Origin: Pomphorhynchus laevis
Taxonomy: Eukaryota; Acanthocephala; Palaeacanthocephala; Echinorhynchida; Pomphorhynchidae
Assembly: GCA_012934845.2 (NCBI GenBank)
Contig: WNNJ02001164.1
Coordinates: 1 to 64,000, forward strand
DNA length: 64,000 nt
Direction: 5' to 3'
Below, piece by piece: positions 60,660 to 64,000 of the stretch. Both the position numbers and the translations under genes were made by a program. Position 1 is the first letter of the stretch. The number at the start of each line of letters is the position of its first letter. The notes under the pieces were generated by a model. That model had not been told where the DNA came from. It saw only the letters and a program-made list of their open reading frames with translations, and ran no database searches.

Positions 60660-61330
60660 TTTATTAATTTTTTAAGTAGCTCATTCGGACAGGCTGCTTA
60701 CAAGTCCACTAAAATAAAAAATAAAAAATGATAAGTCTGAAGTCCATACCACGTAGCCGATGTTCGAACAATGAAATTAGGATCTCATTGCTAGCTTAGT
60801 TGTATACCCTTATTTCTAGGTAGAAAGGTGCGAAGCATGGATTTAAAGGTAGTGAGGTTAGGCTGGTAACGAAGTTTAACGGGAGGAGAATTCAAAATGA
60901 AAGGTATAGAAATGAGACAGGAATGCAAGCCAAAGTTCGTCCGATGACGAGGAATGTGTAGCATGAACTGATTGTTTGAGCGAAGTGCTCTGGAGGACGA
61001 ATGTTCAGCACCGTGCAATTATAGGTGAAGATACGGAGGGGGTGATAAATTAAACGAAAAACGAGAACAGCAGAGTAATATAAAACTCGATTATGTACAT
61101 CACACCAATGACGATTGATAAGTTCATTGGATATTGCATCAAAACGCCGGCGTCGAAGTATGTGTGCTGCAGTGCGAAGAAATCGATACAGAGGGCAGTA
61201 ACACAACATGGGGAGTTTGAGAAAAGTGAGATGCAATAATGAAGACGAGATAGCAGGATAGAGAACATTAGAGTGTTGAAAATGGAAAATTGGTGGTTTT
61301 TCGAATATGACGAATGCCACGGAGAATGGG
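60660..61330 (-). mobile_element. LINE 3' fragment of another family
   Basis: Minus-strand frames 61320-60892 and 61018-60791 carry the LINE C-terminal pattern: LRTAAHILRRRRFDAISNEL, then LRSNNQFMLHIPRHRTNFG and FILNSPPVKLRYQPNLTTFK. One frame change separates them. The 3' end near 60660 has an agatagatttattaat tail. It differs from the L2-like family in its tail and lacks its hairpin. Confidence 0.7.
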
Positions 61331-61544
61331 ATAACAGGATAAATATAATAGAGTAGAAATGTTTAAAATTTTTCGATTATTATTTATTCAAGCATAAATT
61401 CGAACAGTACGTACACAATTCAAAATTAATATTAGAAACAATAAATTTGTATTAGAAAAATTGCTTTTAATGTAACATAATCTTACATTGTATAATTGCT
61501 AATAGAAATTTGAATTTAATAGTTATTATTTGCAAATTAAAAAT
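61331..61544. other. Spacer, nothing recognised
   Basis: AT-rich sequence between the LINE fragment and the foldback element. No coding or repeat signal. Confidence 0.6.
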
Positions 61545-61910
61545 GTTATTCTTAACTGGTCGGTTTGATATTATCCTCGTGTGATTGTTTGATTCCTATC
61601 AGCATCACTGTACACTACAATCAGCGTGGGTGGACCTCATCAGCAGTGAGCCCACGCCTACATTTCGTGTTTCGGTCCTTTTAATGCTTCTGCTGATTCC
61701 TTGTCGCCGAAATGCTGGTTTATATTTGGCTTACATACCAAATTACACAATTAATGTGTTCTATATTTGGTGTGGGCGGTAACTAATATTCGCAATTCGA
61801 ATCCACCACACACCGATTTTTTTATTCACGCTGATTGTAGTGTACAGTGATGCTGATAGGAATCAAACAATCACACGAGGATAATATCAAACCGACCAGT
61901 TAAGAATAAC
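61545..61910. mobile_element. Foldback/MITE-like element, perfect 84-bp terminal inverted repeats
   Basis: 61545-61628 and 61827-61910 are exact reverse complements, beginning gttattcttaactggtcgg and ending acactacaatcagcgtg on the inner side. The 198-bp interior has no transposase. On the minus strand near the left arm, ggaccGAAAC and, 26 bases after GAAA, CTGATGAggtcc occur. I saw no clear target duplication (flanks aaat and ggct). Identical arms imply a young copy or arm conversion. Confidence 0.88.
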
Positions 61911-62345
61911 GGCTCGTGTATGCAATATTCACAATAGTAAAAATGTTATATTATTTTTAATTTTTTAAAATATGTTTTCTTGCTGTCAGCTTTGCGTATA
62001 TTTTCTTTGATGACATCACTGCTACAACAAACGTCTATTTAAATATACTTAACACTCTTCTATGTTGCTTGTTAAAAATTTCACGAATTTAAAATCTAAA
62101 TAAAAAATGTCAGTGTTTTTAAGCTAACGACCTTCTCCAAAGTTACCATTTTGAAGTAATATTCTGCATATTAAAATAGAATATTTTAATTTTCGTTCCT
62201 GAAATTTATTTGATTACGGATTATATGGGTAACCATGCAGCACAGCAAAATGTGATTCAATTGCTTCCTGTAATAAAAATCTGCTTACTCCTTGAATTTT
62301 TATGAATTAATTTTCTTTATGTTGTTTTACTGATATTAATATTAT
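61911..62345. other. No feature recognised
   Basis: AT-rich, with no open frame above about 40 codons of interest. Confidence 0.6.
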
Positions 62346-62660
62346 TACAAGGCTTAGCCATAAGGCTATTTTGCCTGATCACAGTTTAAAAAAAAGAAAA
62401 TGAAACTAAAAAATAAGAAACGAAGAAAAAGAAATCAACAAGCAAAAAAAAACAAATCACTGCAAATATATCCATGAATCGTTTCTCGTCTTGATGATCA
62501 ATGTCTTTAATAATTTTTTGAACAAATGAAGACTCCAGGCTGAAGCAATTTAATTAGGCAGAGAATTTCACATATTAAGTACCCTGTGCGACAGTCTCCA
62601 GCATTTTGGGTACCTACCATGCCTTGTTTGAGTATTTACCATGTCTTAATATGAACACTT
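62330..62660 (-). mobile_element. Decayed CR1-like LINE 3' end
   Basis: On the minus strand the peptide RVLNM*NSLPN*IASAWSL, then LFKKLLKTL matches the common LINE tail WNSLP...FK, with two stops (near 62555 and 62540). Downstream, agcc-ttat-ggct forms a small 3' stem, followed by an ATT-type tail (62332-62350). Confidence 0.65.
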
Positions 62661-63310
62661 ACCAGAAATCATTTTTAACGATACAATTGTTAGTTGAAAA
62701 TTAGAATGTGATCATGTGTTTAAAAAGCAATGGAGTTTCTTTACAAAACATAGATAGTATATATTTAATATTTATATATTTAATATTTATCTTTTAAAAC
62801 AAAGATAATATATATAATAATATATTTTTAATAAACATTTTAATTTGAACATGTACATAAATTAGCATTGATAAAATAGGAGCCACATTATATTACCTCC
62901 TTTTCGACATGCAATGAAATCGAAATAATGAACAAAAGTTGAATGTGCTTGCCAGCGTTTATAAATATAATATGCACTAATTTTCATTTAATAAACATGC
63001 TCATGAGTATATTAAATATACAAATTCACATCAAATAGGACAAAATCAGCTCGTACGAATATATAAGATTTTCACGTTAGCTGTGGATGCGTTTACTATT
63101 GTCAACGACAATTATAACTACGATGTTAATTTAACAAGCAAATAAATTGGCACTCAAACTTTGTTCAAGCATTGCTTTTATCGAGTATATAATTTTCAAT
63201 GTCTGTAAACATTTACAGAATGCTAGATATACATGACTTTCTACATAAGATAAACTCACTAATATCTTTATTTTTCTTATTTATTAATATTATATTTATG
63301 ATATTATAAA
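62661..63310. other. No feature recognised
   Basis: AT-rich stretch, with tatttaatatttatat runs near 62760-62830. No gene was seen. Confidence 0.6.
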
Positions 63311-63314
63311 AAAG

Positions 63315-63600
63315 ATTTATTTTGACGTGGCAAATGCGTGCCAGCGCACGCTTACTTGACCGCAAAAAGTACAAAAATGTTAATCATGTTTCGAAAAGGT
63401 GTGAACGGAGGAGGTGTTTGAATGTGATAAAGGAGGGAGCGCGGCGGACGTCGAGAGGGAGTTGATTCCAGGCGAGTGGGGCGGCAACGAGGAAGGTTAG
63501 GAGACTGTATGGATATTGGAGAGACGTTTGTAGATAGAAGAAAGACAGTTCGAGGCAGAAATGCCGATATCGTGTATGCAATGTGCTGTTGCATGATGTT
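63315..63600 (-). mobile_element. L2-like LINE 3' fragment (subfamily B)
   Basis: The minus-strand tail (TFLVAAPLAWNQLPLDVRRA in the 63581-63384 frame) is followed by hairpin gcgtgcgctggcacgc (63340-63355) and a gacgtcaaaataaatc-type end. Among the best preserved subfamily B tails here. Confidence 0.85.
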
Positions 63601-64000
63601 ATAATATTATAATTATATAATAAATATATTTAAAAAATATATTTATTTTTTACTTCGTAATATTTTTAGTTTTGATGAATTAGAAGACTGAAGTTTACGA
63701 AAATGTGAATTTGACTAGAACAAACGTGGTTGACGTCTATTTCTTCAATTTTTTTATTTTCAGAAAGAACAGTTTTGGAATGTAGCTGCTGTTCTGTTCG
63801 AGATGCAGTTGCTGTAGTGACATTTAATTTAAATCATGTACTTTACTGTCGAGTTTTCAGTGGAACAATCATCCTACACAATGCTATCCACGACACTATA
63901 TTTGATGAGGCATATGAACGATGTATCGTGGGGTTAATAACGGTCAGCGACGGAAAATATAGTGTTCACATTTCGCACCACAACGATGGATATAGTAAGT
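63601..64000. other. Window end, no confident call
   Basis: From about 63760 the plus strand reads with some protein-like character (RTVLECSCCSVRDAVAV...) and could be the start of an exon running out of the window. A t-rich tract and tttcag (63763) just before it would serve as an acceptor. Insufficient to call a gene. Confidence 0.3.

Noticed and set aside
61644-61692. Active type-II-open hammerhead in the foldback element
   Set aside because: Stem II pairs, but only 26 nt lie between GAAA and CTGATGA and no U-H site with stems I and III can be placed.

Overview
The window is animal (metazoan) nuclear DNA, very AT-rich and with little coding sequence. The evidence is spliced genes with GT/AG introns, LINE (non-LTR) and Penelope-like retroelements, microsatellites, a long minisatellite and degenerate satellite monomers. 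No bacterial operon, rRNA, tRNA or CRISPR array was seen. I cannot name the species. The retroelement mix (Naiad-like and Penelope-like elements, LINEs with a C-terminal restriction-like endonuclease, L2/CR1-like and RTE-like LINEs) points to an invertebrate.

Only two host genes are well supported. The first (+ strand, 7411-12467) encodes a proline-rich protein on two exons; its phase-matched 3.7-kb intron holds two oppositely oriented Penelope-like fragments. The second (- strand, 36723 to 30980) is a seven-exon, 474-residue ING-family chromatin reader. It has an N-terminal ING domain split across the first intron and a C-terminal PHD finger, and all six introns have matching phases. A 2.7-kb minisatellite of 13-bp units begins about 170 bp upstream of its start codon, and an RTE-like LINE relic lies antisense in its first intron.

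Layout: 0-6.3 kb holds TA repeats, a near-perfect 0.5-kb palindrome with hammerhead-like boxes, a Penelope relic with a GIY-YIG endonuclease, and inverted repeats. 7.4-12.5 kb is the proline-rich gene. 12.9-16.4 kb is an apparently full-length LINE with a 14-bp target-site duplication, a cysteine-rich finger, reverse transcriptase and restriction-like endonuclease, interrupted only by four in-frame stops. 18.8-28.2 kb is a cluster of Naiad-like Penelope copies and other relics. 28.5-29.3 kb is a second endonuclease-type LINE fragment. 31-36.7 kb is the ING gene. 36.9-39.6 kb is the minisatellite. 41-64 kb is a graveyard of L2/CR1-like LINEs, including two copies about 2% apart and seven 3' ends that share a hairpin, plus satellite monomers and a foldback element with perfect 84-bp inverted repeats.

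The most informative signals are RNA structures carried by the retroelements. A covarying helix, possibly part of a pseudoknot, lies in the 3' region of the Naiad-like elements; a covarying hairpin lies at the 3' end of the L2-like LINEs. All translations and alignments were done by eye.
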